From NCBI GenBank assembly GCA_900547255.1, contig URGC01000054.1, forward strand, positions 1 through 16,661: a stretch of DNA of 16,661 bases. Direction: 5' to 3'. Each line of letters opens with the position of its first letter. Positions within the stretch are counted from its first letter, which is position 1. The notes beneath the pieces were generated by a model. The model did no database searches, was not told where the DNA came from, and was given only the letters and a program-made list of their open reading frames with translations. Position numbers and translations under genes: made by a program. Source of the stretch: an uncultured Eubacterium sp. Lineage in GTDB: Bacteria > Bacillota > Clostridia > Lachnospirales > Lachnospiraceae. Positions 6,788 through 14,136 of the stretch are shown here, piece after piece.

Positions 6788-7731
6788 ATTGTTTATGCTG
6801 TGGAAAACCTTTAAAATCAGAGAATGAGTCGGGATGGCATAAAGCCTGTAGCAGGCATTTCTTTTCAACTGAGATTATTCCAGAGATACAGATTGATAAT
6901 TCTACATTAACAAAACTGGTAACAGAGAGTATTAATAAAGGTTATACTATTCCGGGTGTGCAGAAAAAATTATCATTACATTTGTTTTCAGATACAGATA
7001 ATCCAAGACTGACGTTAGTAAATTATCCTACAGGGTATATAATGAAACCGCAGATGGAGCAATTCGAAGCTTTGCCAGAAGCTGAACAGCTTGTTATGTC
7101 GATGGCAGATGCGGTTGGTATTATTACAGTTCCACATGCATTAATAAGGCAGGAAGCAACATATGCATATATTACTAAAAGAGTTGATCGTATTTTTGAA
7201 AAAAATAATGTTATAATGTTAGCAATGGAAGATTTTTGCCAACTTGATATGAGATTAACGCAGGATAAGTATAAAGGGTCATATGAGAGATGCGCTAATG
7301 TTATTAGGAGATATTCAAGCCGTAAAGGATTAGATATGACAGAACTCTATCTAAGAATAATTTTTTCATTTATTGTTGGAAATTCTGATATGCATTTAAA
7401 AAATTTTTCATTGATAGAAACAAAATCAGGGAGTGGTGAATATGTTCTTTCACCAGCATATGATTTACTTCCCGTAAATATTATTATGCCAGAGGATAGG
7501 GAACAGCTTGCACTTCCGATTAATGGAAAAAAAATGAATATCAGAAAGAAGGATTTTCTTATATTTGCTGATGAATGTGGGGTATCACGTATTTCAGCAG
7601 AAAAAATGATTAATTCATTAACGAAGAAAAAAGATAAATTATTACAGATGTGTGAGGAGTCATATTTACCTGAACATTTGAAAAAACAGTTCTGTGAATT
7701 ATTAGAGGAAAGAATAGCTATTTTGTTATAG
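6784..7731 (+). CDS. hipT: HipT-like Ser/Thr kinase toxin with N-terminal Cys/His knuckle
   Basis: A 315-residue HipA-family kinase lacking the N1 subdomain, which is supplied by HipS. Residues 1-25 carry Cys3, Cys6, His19, Cys22 and His25 (CLCCGKPL and WHKACSRHF), a likely zinc knuckle. The ATP-side loop is YTIPGVQKKLSL (54-65), and MKPQ (87-90) supplies the probable nucleotide-contacting Lys. The catalytic loop is GNSDMHLKN (199-207, Asp202) and the metal-binding Asp is in SPAYD (Asp227). All kinase residues look intact. E. coli HipA phosphorylates GltX and HipT of E. coli O127 phosphorylates TrpS, each stopping translation; the target here is unknown. Where E. coli HipT has Ser-Ile-Ser before the Gly-x-Gln, this protein has Thr-Ile-Pro (55-57). 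Confidence 0.88.
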   Translation: MNCLCCGKPLKSENESGWHKACSRHFFSTEIIPEIQIDNSTLTKLVTESINKGYTIPGVQKKLSLHLFSDTDNPRLTLVNYPTGYIMKPQMEQFEALPEAEQLVMSMADAVGIITVPHALIRQEATYAYITKRVDRIFEKNNVIMLAMEDFCQLDMRLTQDKYKGSYERCANVIRRYSSRKGLDMTELYLRIIFSFIVGNSDMHLKNFSLIETKSGSGEYVLSPAYDLLPVNIIMPEDREQLALPINGKKMNIRKKDFLIFADECGVSRISAEKMINSLTKKKDKLLQMCEESYLPEHLKKQFCELLEERIAILL

Positions 7732-7758
7732 ACAAACAATTAGTATATAGGGAAATAT

Positions 7759-9276
7759 ATGCGTCAGTATCTATGTATAGACCTAAAGTCATTTTATGCA
7801 TCTGTTGAGTGCAGGGACAGGGGATTAAATCCTCTTACAACCAATCTTGTCGTTGCAGATGCTTCAAGAACAGAAAAAACAATATGTCTTGCTGTGTCCC
7901 CATCGCTTAAAGCATATGGAATTTCCGGACGAGCAAGGCTTTTTGAGGTTGTAAGCCAGGTAAAATATGCCAATAGCGAGAGGTTAAGATATGCTCCGGG
8001 TCATGCATTTACAGGCTCTTCTACAGATGCAGATGAACTGGCGGCGCATCCAGAGTATAAGCTTGATTACATTGCGGCACCACCGCGTATGGCAAGATAT
8101 ATGGAGTACAGCACACAGATTTATAACATATATCTTAAATATGTTGCGCCAGAGGATATTCATGTGTATTCGATTGATGAGGTATTCATGGATATAACGC
8201 ATTATCTGTCACTGGCAGGACAGACTGCGTATGAATTTGCAAAGACAGTTATCCATGATGTGTATGGTCAGACAGGTATCACAGCGACAGCGGGAATCGG
8301 AACTAATATGTATCTTGCCAAGATTGCGATGGATATAGTTGCCAAGCATATACCGGCAGATAAAGATGGCGTGAGAATAGCACAGATTGACGAGATGAGT
8401 TACCGCCGTCAGTTGTGGAGTCACAGACCAATTACTGATTTCTGGCGTGTCGGAAAAGGGTATGCAAGAAAGCTTGAGGAAAATGGCATGTATACCATGG
8501 GAGATGTTGCAAGATGTTCTGTGGGTAAGCCTAATGAATATCACAATGAGGAGCTTCTTTATAAGCTGTTCGGAGTGAATGCGGAACTGCTTATAGACCA
8601 CGCATGGGGCTGGGAACCATGTGAGATTGCACAGATTAAGGCATATAAACCGGAGAATAACAGCATATGTTCAGGTCAGGTTCTGCATTGTCCATATACA
8701 GCAGATAAGACCAGGATTGTTGTAAAGGAGATGGCAGACCTGCTTGCATTAGACCTTGTAGATAAAGGAATGGTTACAGACCAGCTTGTGTTGACGATTG
8801 GCTATGATATAGAAAATCTCACAGATAGTAAGCGCAGGAGTGCTTATAAGGGAGCAGTGACGATTGATAATTATGGAAGAAAAGTTCCAAAGCATGCACA
8901 TGGAACTGCTAATATCGGAAGACATACAGCATCATCAAAGCTGATAATTGATAACACAGTTAAATTATATGATGATATTGTTGATAAAAATCTTCTTATA
9001 AGAAGAATTAACCTGACTGCTAATCATGTTATATCAGAAAATGATGTAAAATGCACAAGCTCAATGGAACAGCTTGACCTGTTCACAGATTATGAAGCAC
9101 TTGCCGAGCAGAAAATACACGAAAATGAAGAACTTGAACGTGAGAAAAAGATGCAGCATGCAGTCCTTGACATTAAGAAAAAATTTGGCAAAAATGCAAT
9201 ATTAAAGGGCATGAATCTGACAGAGGGAGCCACTGCTAAAGACCGTAACGCACAGATTGGCGGGCACAAGGCATAG
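7759..9276 (+). CDS. Y-family translesion DNA polymerase (UvrX/YqjW-like)
   Basis: A 505-residue error-prone polymerase of the DinB/UmuC superfamily, closest in pattern to the UvrX/YqjW branch. The first catalytic carboxylate is Asp8 in CIDLKSFYASVE, with Tyr13 at the steric-gate position. The second cluster is YSIDEVFMD (137-145, Asp140 and Glu141). The palm/finger segment has AVSPSLKAYGISGRARLFEV, and the helix-hairpin-helix region follows near 215-260. QLDLF (438-442) is a textbook beta-clamp-binding motif. The C-terminus (KGMNLTEGAT...QIGGHKA) is typical of this subfamily. The ATG at 7759 has only a weak AGGG ahead and lies 27 bp after hipT with no terminator, so read-through from hip is possible. 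No LexA box is visible in that gap. Confidence 0.94.
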   Translation: MRQYLCIDLKSFYASVECRDRGLNPLTTNLVVADASRTEKTICLAVSPSLKAYGISGRARLFEVVSQVKYANSERLRYAPGHAFTGSSTDADELAAHPEYKLDYIAAPPRMARYMEYSTQIYNIYLKYVAPEDIHVYSIDEVFMDITHYLSLAGQTAYEFAKTVIHDVYGQTGITATAGIGTNMYLAKIAMDIVAKHIPADKDGVRIAQIDEMSYRRQLWSHRPITDFWRVGKGYARKLEENGMYTMGDVARCSVGKPNEYHNEELLYKLFGVNAELLIDHAWGWEPCEIAQIKAYKPENNSICSGQVLHCPYTADKTRIVVKEMADLLALDLVDKGMVTDQLVLTIGYDIENLTDSKRRSAYKGAVTIDNYGRKVPKHAHGTANIGRHTASSKLIIDNTVKLYDDIVDKNLLIRRINLTANHVISENDVKCTSSMEQLDLFTDYEALAEQKIHENEELEREKKMQHAVLDIKKKFGKNAILKGMNLTEGATAKDRNAQIGGHKA

Positions 9277-9301
9277 AGGTATTTTTAAGAGGTATAAATG
9301 T

Positions 9302-9718
9302 ATGAGAGACGATAATCATAAATATGACGATATAATAGATATGCCACATCATGTTTCATCAACACATCCGCATATGAGTGATATGGACAGGGCGGCACAG
9401 TTTTCACCATTTGCGGCGCTCACTGGATATGATGATGCTGTTAAAGAGACAGCAAGGCTTACAGAACAGCGCATAGAACTGGATGAGTATGAGAAAGAGA
9501 AGATTGATTCACAGCTTCAATATATTAAAAGTACTCTGCAAGAATCGCAGGAGATTGTTATTACACATTTTGAAAAAGATGCGTTAAAGGATGGCGGTTC
9601 ATATGTTATGTCAGATGGACATGTTAAGAAGATTGATGAATATGAAAATTTAATTATTATGGATGACGGAGAAAAAATTAATATATATGATATAGTAAAA
9701 ATTTTAATTAAAGGTTAA
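9302..9718 (+). CDS. YolD-like protein, partner of the Y-family polymerase
   Basis: A 138-residue protein from the ATG at 9302, with AAGAGG (9287-9292) 9 nt ahead. A longer in-frame TTG at 9257 would overlap the polymerase and has no ribosome binding site. The block DIIDMPHHVSSTHPHMSDMDRAAQFSPFAALTGYDDAVKET near the N-terminus is the YolD-like signature, followed by a charged helical region and a C-terminal segment with repeated acidic beta-strand motifs. YolD-like genes regularly sit beside UvrX-type polymerases, and the protein is thought to be an accessory or regulator of that polymerase. Here it begins 25 bp after the polymerase stop, so the pair is surely one operon. Biochemical role not established. 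Confidence 0.9.
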   Translation: MRDDNHKYDDIIDMPHHVSSTHPHMSDMDRAAQFSPFAALTGYDDAVKETARLTEQRIELDEYEKEKIDSQLQYIKSTLQESQEIVITHFEKDALKDGGSYVMSDGHVKKIDEYENLIIMDDGEKINIYDIVKILIKG

Positions 9719-9742
9719 CAATATACGTAATAAGTCGATATA

Positions 9743-9800
9743 TATAATGAGACTATAGATATAACCGAAAAGGATTTTGGTTAAGATTCATTCAAGGAGG
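9743..9800 (+). promoter_or_regulatory. candidate -10 and strong ribosome binding site of the 9809 gene
   Basis: TATAAT (9743-9748) lacks a recognisable -35. AAGGAGG (9794-9800) is a near-perfect Shine-Dalgarno 8 nt before the ATG at 9809, which fixes the start and suggests high translation. I considered a sigma-D pattern (TTAA at 9715, TCGATAT at 9735) but it is only partial. Confidence 0.4.
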
Positions 9801-9808
9801 AGTGAAAT

Positions 9809-10603
9809 ATGAGTAATGTATCATTTGGGGAGAGTGCAGCTTCCTATCTTGCAGGAATAACTAATAATGCCAGTTCTACTGAAACTAAGAAGAGCAGTAA
9901 TACTTCATCAGTAACAGAAGCACAGTCAGCTTCTAAATCAAAAGTAACAGGTAAGACAATCGGTGAGCCTAAGCTTTCAGATAAGGCAAAGGATTACTAT
10001 GAGCAGCTCAAGAAAAAGTATTCTAATATGGATTTTATACTTGTGAGCAGAGACCAGAAAGAGACAGCTAAGGCACAGGCAGGAAGCTATGCTAATGCTA
10101 ATAAGATGGTTGTTCTTATCGATGAAGATAAGATTGAGAGAATGGCTCAGGACGAGAACTACCGCAAGCAGTATGAGGGTATAATTGCCAATGCAGCAAG
10201 TGGAATGTCTCAGCTTGGCAGCAAGCTTTCATCTACAGGAGCTAATGTAAAGGGATATGGAATGCAGGTTAATGATAATGGAACTGCTTCATATTTTGCA
10301 GTGCTTGAGAAGTCAAGTGCCGCCCAGCGTGAGCGTATAGAAAAGAAAGCCGCAGAGAAAAAGGCAGCAAAGAAAGCTGATGCCAAGAAGGCAGAAAAGG
10401 AAAAGCAGAAAGAAAGGCTTGAAAAGAGCCATAAAGATAAAACGTCTGTAAGTGATGACGACGATGATGAAGTTACAATTACCGCATCATCAATGGAAGA
10501 GCTTCTTCAGAAGGTACAGGATTACATGCAGATGGACAGAAGCGATAATATACAGAGCGAGAGCGAGAAGCTGATTGGACAGAAGTTTGATTATTCGGTA
10601 TAA
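9809..10603 (+). CDS. DUF6033-like protein of unknown function
   Basis: A 264-residue, probably cytoplasmic protein with no signal peptide or membrane helix. The first 50 residues are Ser/Thr/Asn-rich and likely disordered. The conserved core (about 52-170) includes EPKLSDKAKDYYEQLKKKYSNMDF, the ILVSRD strand, NANKMVVLIDEDKIERMA and VKGYGMQVNDNGTASYFAVLEKS. I recognise this pattern as the DUF6033 family seen in Lachnospiraceae and relatives. Residues 171-207 are Ala/Lys/Glu-rich and should form a long charged helix. An acidic run (216-221) and a short helical C-terminus follow. It has an excellent ribosome binding site, appears to be a single-gene unit, and its role is not known. Confidence 0.85.
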   Translation: MSNVSFGESAASYLAGITNNASSTETKKSSNTSSVTEAQSASKSKVTGKTIGEPKLSDKAKDYYEQLKKKYSNMDFILVSRDQKETAKAQAGSYANANKMVVLIDEDKIERMAQDENYRKQYEGIIANAASGMSQLGSKLSSTGANVKGYGMQVNDNGTASYFAVLEKSSAAQRERIEKKAAEKKAAKKADAKKAEKEKQKERLEKSHKDKTSVSDDDDDEVTITASSMEELLQKVQDYMQMDRSDNIQSESEKLIGQKFDYSV

Positions 10604-10933
10604 AGGTTTTGTGTAAATCAGATATATGATTTTGGATTTATAGATTATGATTGCTTAGAAAAATCCAAATTATATATGAATATAGCAGTAAATTTGTATG
10701 TTTGGCGCAGTAAGTAAATACCCCGGGAAAAATCCACAGATTTAAAGAAATCTGGATTTTTCCCGGGGTTTATAGATATTAAGCCAAACGAGACTTTTTA
10801 AACTAAACATATTGCTGCTTTTTGGCGCATTTTTGTTATAATTAGCCAAAAAATCCAAAACAGATAAGGGATTCCCTCAGAAAAATGGCATGTTATATTA
10901 GCAACAAGTAAATGCATTGCGCTTGACTTCTAT
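10604..10933. other. 330-bp noncoding convergent intergenic region with several inverted repeats
   Basis: No credible gene is seen here on either strand. The region lies between the ends of the 9809-10603 gene and the minus-strand AAA+ gene. It holds a 9-bp AT-rich hairpin (TTTGGATTT 10631-10639 with AAATCCAAA 10661-10669), the strong hairpin at 10720-10769, and a TTTTTGGC/GCCAAAAA pair (10819-10826/10845-10852). TTTGGCGCA occurs twice (10701, 10821) and AAAAATCCA three times (10659, 10728, 10849). TGTTATAAT (10834-10842) is an isolated extended -10 that would drive rightward transcription toward the antisense side of the AAA+ gene. Confidence 0.7.
10720..10769. repeat. 22-bp stem-loop with CCCCGGG base, possible convergent terminator
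   Basis: The arm at 10720-10743 pairs with 10748-10769, from ACCCCGGGAAAAATCC at the base to GATTT at the tip. There is a 2-nt bulge (CA) in the left arm and a 4-nt loop AAAG. An outer GTTTGGC/GCCAAAC pair (10700-10706/10783-10789) flanks it. It lies between convergent genes and could stop both, but only three T's follow on the plus strand and no real T-run follows on the minus strand. Confidence 0.65.
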
Positions 10934-12418
10934 TTATCTGAACAATTCCTCCGCCATCTTGGCGTCATATACAACTTCTTTTACGTGCTCGACCTCAATC
11001 ATGTAGAGGGCGTGGGCGGCAAGATGTTCGGCAGCCTGCTCAAGGTCACGGATACCTGTTGTGTCTTTGAATACATCAAGAACTACTTCGAGGGCATCAT
11101 CTTTAACAATACATTCATTCTCTTTAAGTCCGAGGCGTTTAAGAACCTTAGGAAGACTGAACTTGGAAAGAATAGTTTTCTTTTCCTCTCTTGTATAGTC
11201 AGGAATATCAATGACTGCAAAACGAGAGAGCAGTGGTGCGCTGATTTTGTCCTTGTAGTTGGCAGTTGCGATTGGATATACACCAGAAGTAGGAATTAAA
11301 CATTCCATGTAATTATCTGTAAATCCAAGGTTATCCAAAAGTGTAAGAAGTACATCCGCAGGATTGGCATTACCATTGCTTGCAGTGGCTTTGTCAAGCT
11401 CGTTGATGATAAATACAAGGTTAGACTCACCGGCAGTATTAAATGCTTCCATGATAATACCTGGCTTGGCATTAGAATATATTCTTGAGCTTCCTGTTAA
11501 CTGTTCAGCATCATTGATTGAACTCATGTCAAGAGTTGTCCAAGGCAATTTAAGAATCTTGGCAATGAGATAAGCAATCTGGGATTTACCTGTACCGGCT
11601 GGACCTACAAGAAGGATACCATATGCAGGAAGTGTGTGTGTACGGTTAATCTGGATGATTGTCTCGATAATACGCTGCTTAACAGTCTCCATGCCGAATA
11701 ATTCTTCATCAAGGACTCTTCTGGCATATTCAGGGTCGATTGATTCAAAATAGTTGCTTTTCCACTTGATGTTGAGCATGATAGATAATGCTCTCTGTGC
11801 ATGACGTTTTTCTTCAGCAGTAACCTCACTTGAACGGGCAACTACAAGATTACGTCTGGCCCATAATCTGATATTCTCTGGAAGAGTTATTCCGGCGCAG
11901 TTAAGGAAATCAGATATGCTTGTAAGACTTGTAAGCTTCATGCTGTCGCCAGATTCGTCAAGGTCATCATCATTTAATTCCTCAGATAATGCGCTGCTCT
12001 CAAGAAGTCTTTCAATCATGAACTGTAAGAAACCATCAGAAGATGAGAGCTTCTGGCTGTCGTTAAATGCAATTTCTCGTATCTTGTATACAGCATATCC
12101 GTCTTCGCGGTTTTTACCAGTAAGTTTTACTTTGATACGATTCTCACCGAGCCACTTGATAAGGCTTGTAAAACGTGAATCTATCTTTAATATATTGCCA
12201 TATACAGTGCTTCCGTCAACGGATATCTCGAATGCTGTTCTCTTATATGGATTAGAGAAAATACCGACAGAATTATGTTCCCATGTATATTCTTTATTAT
12301 CAAGCACCAGAATAGGATTCTCTGGTGATGTAGTATCGTTATTAGAATCAAAAGTAGTGTATGTGCATTCAAATGTTGATGTCTTATTTGAAGCTGCTGA
12401 TGAATCATATACAAGCAT
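10934..12418 (-). CDS. Lon-like AAA+ ATPase without protease domain, Walker B Asp replaced by Asn
   Basis: I set the start at the ATG at 12418 (494 residues), since GAGG precedes it by 6 nt. The in-frame ATG at 12430 has no ribosome binding site. Residues 1-210 match nothing I know: a Ser/Thr/Asn-rich start, a beta-rich middle and an acidic stretch near 147-160. Residues 225-465 form an AAA+ module close to that of Lon: LDEELFGMETVKQRI, Walker A GPAGTGKS (272-279), Walker B VFIINELDK (Asn339, Glu340), sensor 1 IATAN (Asn387), Arg finger LLSRF (Arg399) and sensor 2 GIRDLE (Arg457). The protein ends soon after, so the Lon Ser/Lys protease domain is absent. It may be a substrate-remodelling or scaffold ATPase. 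Role unknown. Confidence 0.88.
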   Translation of the reverse strand: MLVYDSSAASNKTSTFECTYTTFDSNNDTTSPENPILVLDNKEYTWEHNSVGIFSNPYKRTAFEISVDGSTVYGNILKIDSRFTSLIKWLGENRIKVKLTGKNREDGYAVYKIREIAFNDSQKLSSSDGFLQFMIERLLESSALSEELNDDDLDESGDSMKLTSLTSISDFLNCAGITLPENIRLWARRNLVVARSSEVTAEEKRHAQRALSIMLNIKWKSNYFESIDPEYARRVLDEELFGMETVKQRIIETIIQINRTHTLPAYGILLVGPAGTGKSQIAYLIAKILKLPWTTLDMSSINDAEQLTGSSRIYSNAKPGIIMEAFNTAGESNLVFIINELDKATASNGNANPADVLLTLLDNLGFTDNYMECLIPTSGVYPIATANYKDKISAPLLSRFAVIDIPDYTREEKKTILSKFSLPKVLKRLGLKENECIVKDDALEVVLDVFKDTTGIRDLEQAAEHLAAHALYMIEVEHVKEVVYDAKMAEELFR

Positions 12419-12577
12419 GTTCTTCCTCATTTCTATGCGCTATGCACGCATTAGTTTTTCTAAATAGTTAATTATTATCACAACATGAAAATAATATCAC
12501 ATTTTGGGGATAAAAAGAACATATTTAATTAAATGCATTTAATATTGTACAAATAATCTTTTACAGGGTGGACTGAC

Positions 12578-12607
12578 TTGACGATTGCAGTGTCATTAGG
12601 GTAAAAT
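12578..12607 (+). promoter_or_regulatory. promoter of the NhaC-type gene
   Basis: TTGACG (12578-12583) and TAAAAT (12602-12607) are separated by 18 bp, each one mismatch from consensus. The transcript would carry a leader of about 110 nt before the GTG start. That leader has a weak GTATAC/GTATAC hairpin (12631-12636/12649-12654) and nothing else I can identify. Confidence 0.55.
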
Positions 12608-12723
12608 CACTTCAATATAAGCGTGTAGTAGTATACAGAGTGTTCATTGTATACATGCATATATATGATATTTATGTGTGGATAAATAGATTAGATTATA
12701 AGTTTAATGAGAGGAAATATAGG

Positions 12724-14034
12724 GTGAAAAAGAAGAATTTTGCAGGACTGCTGCCAGTTCTGGTATTTTTGGTGTTGTATCTTGGACTTGGAATTATATT
12801 TGAATATGTGTTAAAGATTCCGATGGGATTCTACAATATTCCAATAATTGTAGCTTTCCTTGTGGGAATACTTGTTGCATGTATTCAGAACAGGGAGCTT
12901 ACATTTGATGAAAAGTTACAGATAATGGCGAATGGACTTGCAGATAAGAATATTATCACGATGCTACTTATATTCCTTACTGCCGGCGTGTTTGTCGGGG
13001 TTGTAGGAAGAAGCAGTGCTGAGAGCGTGGCATACTGCATGCTTGAGATAATTCCACCTAAGTTTGCGGTTGCAGTTTTATTTATCGTGTCATGTTTTAT
13101 ATCAACAGCGATGGGAACATCAGTGGGAACAATATCGCTTATCACGCCGATTGCTGTGTCAGTTGCGGATGCATCTGGTTTTTCGATGCCTCTGTGTGTG
13201 GCATCGGTCATAGGTGGAGCTATGTTTGGAGATAACCTGTCATTCATATCAGATACAACCATAGCTGCATGCAATGGACAGGGCTGTGCCATGAAAGATA
13301 AATTCAAAGAGAATTTCTGGATTGCATTTCCTGCGGCGTTAGTTACATTTGTTATAATAATCTTTTTGTCATTAAGAGCAGATGTGTCTGGAATTATTAT
13401 TCATGATTATAATCTTATTCAGGTAATTCCATATGTGCTTGTTCTTGTTGGTGGAATTATTGGATTTAATGTGTTTGTGGTTCTCATTATGGGAATTGTG
13501 TCGGGAGCAGTCATAATGCTTGCGATGGGGCAGGTGACACCGATGGGACTTATAACACAGATGGGCTCTGGCGTGTCGGGCATGTTTGAGACATGTATGG
13601 TGGCAATCCTTGTGTCAGCAATGTGTGCGTTGATTCGTGAATATGGCGGATTTGATGCACTGTTATATGCTATTAAAAAGATATTCAAGGGGAAGAAGGG
13701 CGGCCAGCTCGGAATGGGGCTTCTTGTTGGAACCATGGATATAGCGACAGCTAACAATACTGTGGCTATTGTGATGGCTAATCCTATTGCAAAAGAAATG
13801 GCGGAAAGCTATGGAATCACTCCAAGAAAAGCCGCTTCGCTTCTTGATACATTTTCGTGTGTATTTCAGGGAATTATACCATATGGTGCGCAGATGCTCG
13901 TGGCGATTTCAACAGTGTCAGAGCTTGGCTGTGGAATATCAGCATTCCAGATTCTTCCGAATCTGTTTTATCCGGGAATGTTGCTCATAAGCTCGCTTAT
14001 ATGGATTTATCTTATACCTAACAAGAATTCGTGA
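12724..14034 (+). CDS. NhaC-family Na+/H+ antiporter
   Basis: A 436-residue membrane protein from GTG 12724, chosen because GAGG (12711-12714) lies 9 nt ahead and the protein then begins with the usual short basic tail (MKKKNF) before helix 1. An upstream in-frame GTG at 12640 would add 28 odd residues with no ribosome binding site. It has about eleven membrane helices. The segments CFISTAMGTSVGTISLITPIA and GGAMFGDNLSFISDTTIAA are hallmarks of the NhaC family, and NNTVAIVMANPIAKEMAESYG lies in the C-terminal half. NhaC members exchange Na+ for H+, though some related proteins exchange organic anions or amino acids, so the substrate is family-level inference. It ends 62 bp before a terminator shared with enolase. 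Confidence 0.92.
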   Translation: MKKKNFAGLLPVLVFLVLYLGLGIIFEYVLKIPMGFYNIPIIVAFLVGILVACIQNRELTFDEKLQIMANGLADKNIITMLLIFLTAGVFVGVVGRSSAESVAYCMLEIIPPKFAVAVLFIVSCFISTAMGTSVGTISLITPIAVSVADASGFSMPLCVASVIGGAMFGDNLSFISDTTIAACNGQGCAMKDKFKENFWIAFPAALVTFVIIIFLSLRADVSGIIIHDYNLIQVIPYVLVLVGGIIGFNVFVVLIMGIVSGAVIMLAMGQVTPMGLITQMGSGVSGMFETCMVAILVSAMCALIREYGGFDALLYAIKKIFKGKKGGQLGMGLLVGTMDIATANNTVAIVMANPIAKEMAESYGITPRKAASLLDTFSCVFQGIIPYGAQMLVAISTVSELGCGISAFQILPNLFYPGMLLISSLIWIYLIPNKNS

Positions 14035-14096
14035 TGCTTTGCCATGTAAATTAAAAATTTATGATACTATGTCATTATAACTCTAAGTCTATTAAA

Positions 14097-14135
14097 AATC
14101 AGCCCTGTGATGATAATTCCTTCACAGGGCTGATT
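14097..14135. terminator. bidirectional intrinsic terminator between nhaC-like and eno
   Basis: AATCAGCCCTGTGA (14097-14110) pairs perfectly with TCACAGGGCTGATT (14122-14135) around an 11-nt loop. The plus strand continues CTTATTTT. On the minus strand the stem is followed by a T-run, from the AAAAA at 14094-14098. It therefore serves both convergent genes. Confidence 0.9.
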
Positions 14136-14136
14136 C

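Noticed and set aside
6458..7731. Reading hipS and hipT as a single frameshifted hipA pseudogene
   Set aside because: hipT has its own start, a distinct Cys/His N-terminus and an ATGA overlap; both parts match the separate proteins of hipBST loci.
7347..7739. 130-codon minus-strand open frame opposite hipT, considered as an antisense antitoxin
   Set aside because: It is a shadow of the kinase codons, its residues match no family, and no promoter is visible on the minus strand near 7739.
9257..9301. TTG start extending the YolD-like protein into the polymerase gene
   Set aside because: No ribosome binding site before it, whereas ATG 9302 has AAGAGG and gives the usual YolD N-terminus.
9715..9741. 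Possible sigma-D (flagellar-type) promoter TTAA-N16-TCGATAT before the DUF6033-like gene
   Set aside because: Mismatches in both boxes and one base too much spacing; in AT-rich DNA this is expected by chance.
12522..12535. GAACATAT half-site considered as a LexA box upstream of the AAA+ or antiporter gene
   Set aside because: The other half (GTTC) is missing, so it does not meet the Gram-positive LexA palindrome.
12640..12723. Upstream GTG start adding 28 residues to the NhaC-type antiporter
   Set aside because: No ribosome binding site, and the extra residues are unlike NhaC N-termini; GTG 12724 has GAGG at good spacing.
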